Origin: Gemmatimonadota bacterium
Lineage (GTDB): Bacteria > Gemmatimonadota > Gemmatimonadetes > Gemmatimonadales > Gemmatimonadaceae
Direction of reading: 5' to 3'
DNA: 48,998 bases
Assembly: GCA_003136975.1 (NCBI GenBank)
Contig: PLEG01000335.1
Location: 1 to 48,998, forward strand
The notes under the pieces were generated by a model. That model did not search any database, was not told the DNA's origin, and saw only the letters and a program-made list of their open reading frames with translations. Within the stretch, counting starts at the first letter, position 1. Every line of letters starts with the position of its first letter. This document shows, piece by piece, positions 47,890-48,998 of the stretch. The position numbers and the translations under genes were made by a program.

Positions 47890-48998
47890 GTGACACCTCG
47901 CATGTCGCTTCGCCGCATGATGGCGCAGGGCGGACAGGAAGTTCGGAACCAGCTACTTGAACGCGCGGCAGCCCAACGGCAAGCGGCGGCGGCCTCGACC
48001 GAGGAGATGTCTGTCGATTCTGACGCGGTCGCACAAGGCAACACCACTGCAGCACTCGTCGCAAACGGGAACGGTGGTTCGTCAGCGGCGCGCACTGGGT
48101 CACTTGTACTGCTTGACGAAGTCCCATTGCAAGACGCTTCCGATGGTTCGAAAGCATCAGTCAGAAGCGTCCGTCCTTCTGCGCCAGAGATTCGAACCGT
48201 ACGCAAATTCGGCGCACCGCGTCCGTCGTTGTATCAAGGGGCTCGCGACGATGAAGAGTCCGACGCTATCGGCGGAGGGTTATCTGGCGCAGAAGTTCAA
48301 GCGTTCGCAGAATCAACACCGAAAGAAGAATTGCACGCCATGGCCGATATGCTCGCCCAACAGTTGGGTGTTGAGTCAGGCTACGGAAGTGGTCCTACGC
48401 TCGGGGATGCGATCGACTCGCCAGAGAGAGGGCACCTCGTCTTCCTTGATGGCACAGATCCCGAGTCAGCCAGTGAAGGCGAAGACTCCGGACGCCTATC
48501 GGCCGACGTTCGCGATGTAGCCCTATTTGCCGCTGCACCGGGAGAGGGGCAGAGCCATCTACTCAACGCCCTGCTTGCTGAAATGGCATTGTGCAAGGCG
48601 TCTGATCTGCATATCGACGAGGGCAAAGCCCCCGCATTCAGAGTCGGCAATTTAGTCCAACGGATTCACCACGATCCGATCACTAAGATGCACGTACTGA
48701 CACTACTAAGCGTCCTGCTCAAACCTGAGCACTACGCAGATATGGAAGCCCGTTCGCGGCGCTTGGAAGCTGAACTGAATGCTGCCGGCACAGACATCAT
48801 GAGTGAAATGGATGTCATGTACGAGGATAAGCGCACGGGAACTAGATACCGCTGCAATATTGCAACAGCGGATGGTGCTTACACCCTGGCTATTCGCGCA
48901 CTTCCGAAAGACATCATCCCGCTTCGCGAGATTGGGTTGCCGAGATGTACCGAGGATGTCCTGGGAATTCCTCATGGTTTGATCGTCTTCGCGGGTGC
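47890..48998 (+). CDS. PilT-like pilus ATPase with long N-terminal extension (cut by window end)
   Basis: PilT/GspE ATPases power pilus retraction or extension. From about residue 215 the sequence is PilT-like: LLAEMALCKASDLHIDEGK, FRVGNLVQRIH, then YTLAIRALPKDIIPLREIGL and GLIVFAG, where the window ends just before the expected Walker A. The ASDLHI and IRALP-(x)n-IGLP blocks are family hallmarks. Before them stand about 210 residues of Ala/Ser/Gln/Asp-rich, low-complexity sequence that ordinary PilT lacks. An in-frame TAA at 47884 limits the start; GTG 47890 follows it, with ATG 47902 and ATG 47917 as alternatives. Confidence 0.82.
   Translation, partial: MTPRMSLRRMMAQGGQEVRNQLLERAAAQRQAAAASTEEMSVDSDAVAQGNTTAALVANGNGGSSAARTGSLVLLDEVPLQDASDGSKASVRSVRPSAPEIRTVRKFGAPRPSLYQGARDDEESDAIGGGLSGAEVQAFAESTPKEELHAMADMLAQQLGVESGYGSGPTLGDAIDSPERGHLVFLDGTDPESASEGEDSGRLSADVRDVALFAAAPGEGQSHLLNALLAEMALCKASDLHIDEGKAPAFRVGNLVQRIHHDPITKMHVLTLLSVLLKPEHYADMEARSRRLEAELNAAGTDIMSEMDVMYEDKRTGTRYRCNIATADGAYTLAIRALPKDIIPLREIGLPRCTEDVLGIPHGLIVFAG

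Noticed and set aside
46920-48206. A 428-codon minus-strand open frame
   Set aside because: Antisense to two better-supported plus-strand genes with good ribosome binding sites, Ser/Arg-rich and without family features.

Overview
The window reads as part of a large self-transmissible plasmid or an integrative conjugative element. Reasons: a parAB partition pair with four copies of one 15-bp palindrome beside it; a type IV coupling-protein-like ATPase; a primase; type IV pilus parts (PilT-like ATPase, GspF/PilC-like platform protein, four prepilin-type proteins); two orphan DNA methyltransferases; a short RadC; and two PRTRC-cassette proteins (E and C). No rRNA, tRNA, insertion sequence or CRISPR array was seen. 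The host is uncertain. The Big-type repeats of the lipoprotein at 41.5-44.2 kb are of a style I associate with Gemmatimonadota, but this is a weak inference.

Layout. (1) 1-19.85 kb: about 36 mostly small genes, all on the minus strand, running away from a 1.8-kb gene-free stretch. They include a C5-cytosine methyltransferase (first gene), a set of small hypotheticals with one tandem paralogue pair, a lipoprotein, RadC, an N6-adenine methyltransferase, a CYTH triphosphatase-fold protein and PRTRC E and C. Nearly every gap that is not a direct gene overlap carries the same element on the coding strand: a GC-rich stem-loop, then a box close to CGCGGGTGCAT, then 8-64 nt to the start codon. I count 24 copies in this arm and one more before the metalloprotease gene at 44.2 kb. 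(2) 19.85-21.68 kb: no gene. It holds an array of roughly 90-105-nt units with imperfect hairpins (one base pair covaries), an AT-rich palindrome-rich stretch, iteron-like repeats and a terminator. This is the best place for an origin of transfer or replication. (3) 21.7-27.1 kb, minus: two proteins resembling replication-relaxation family members and a 1147-residue coupling-protein-like ATPase. (4) 27.3-32.1 kb: a degenerate tyrosine-recombinase-like protein, an HTH protein with an operator-like repeat cluster, the palindrome region, then parA-parB. (5) 32.1-34.7 kb, minus: primase and GspF-like protein. (6) 34.9-41.5 kb, plus: zinc-ribbon protein, exported protein and four prepilin-type proteins, the last a 923-residue pilin fused to PKD/Ig-like repeats. 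(7) 41.5-49.0 kb: a lipoprotein metalloprotease (minus), two unknown proteins and a PilT-like ATPase cut by the window end.

How it may work together. Pilus, platform and PilT-like genes suggest a thin-pilus apparatus used in mating or attachment, as in IncI plasmids. A second conserved box (GTAGGACTGACAACT and close variants, five copies) precedes the coupling protein, the GspF-like gene, the metalloprotease, the 531-residue unknown and the PilT-like gene, so these probably form one regulon. The leftward arm, with orphan methyltransferases and RadC next to a possible transfer origin, resembles a plasmid leading region. Its repeated leader elements are the most interesting unexplained signal in the window.
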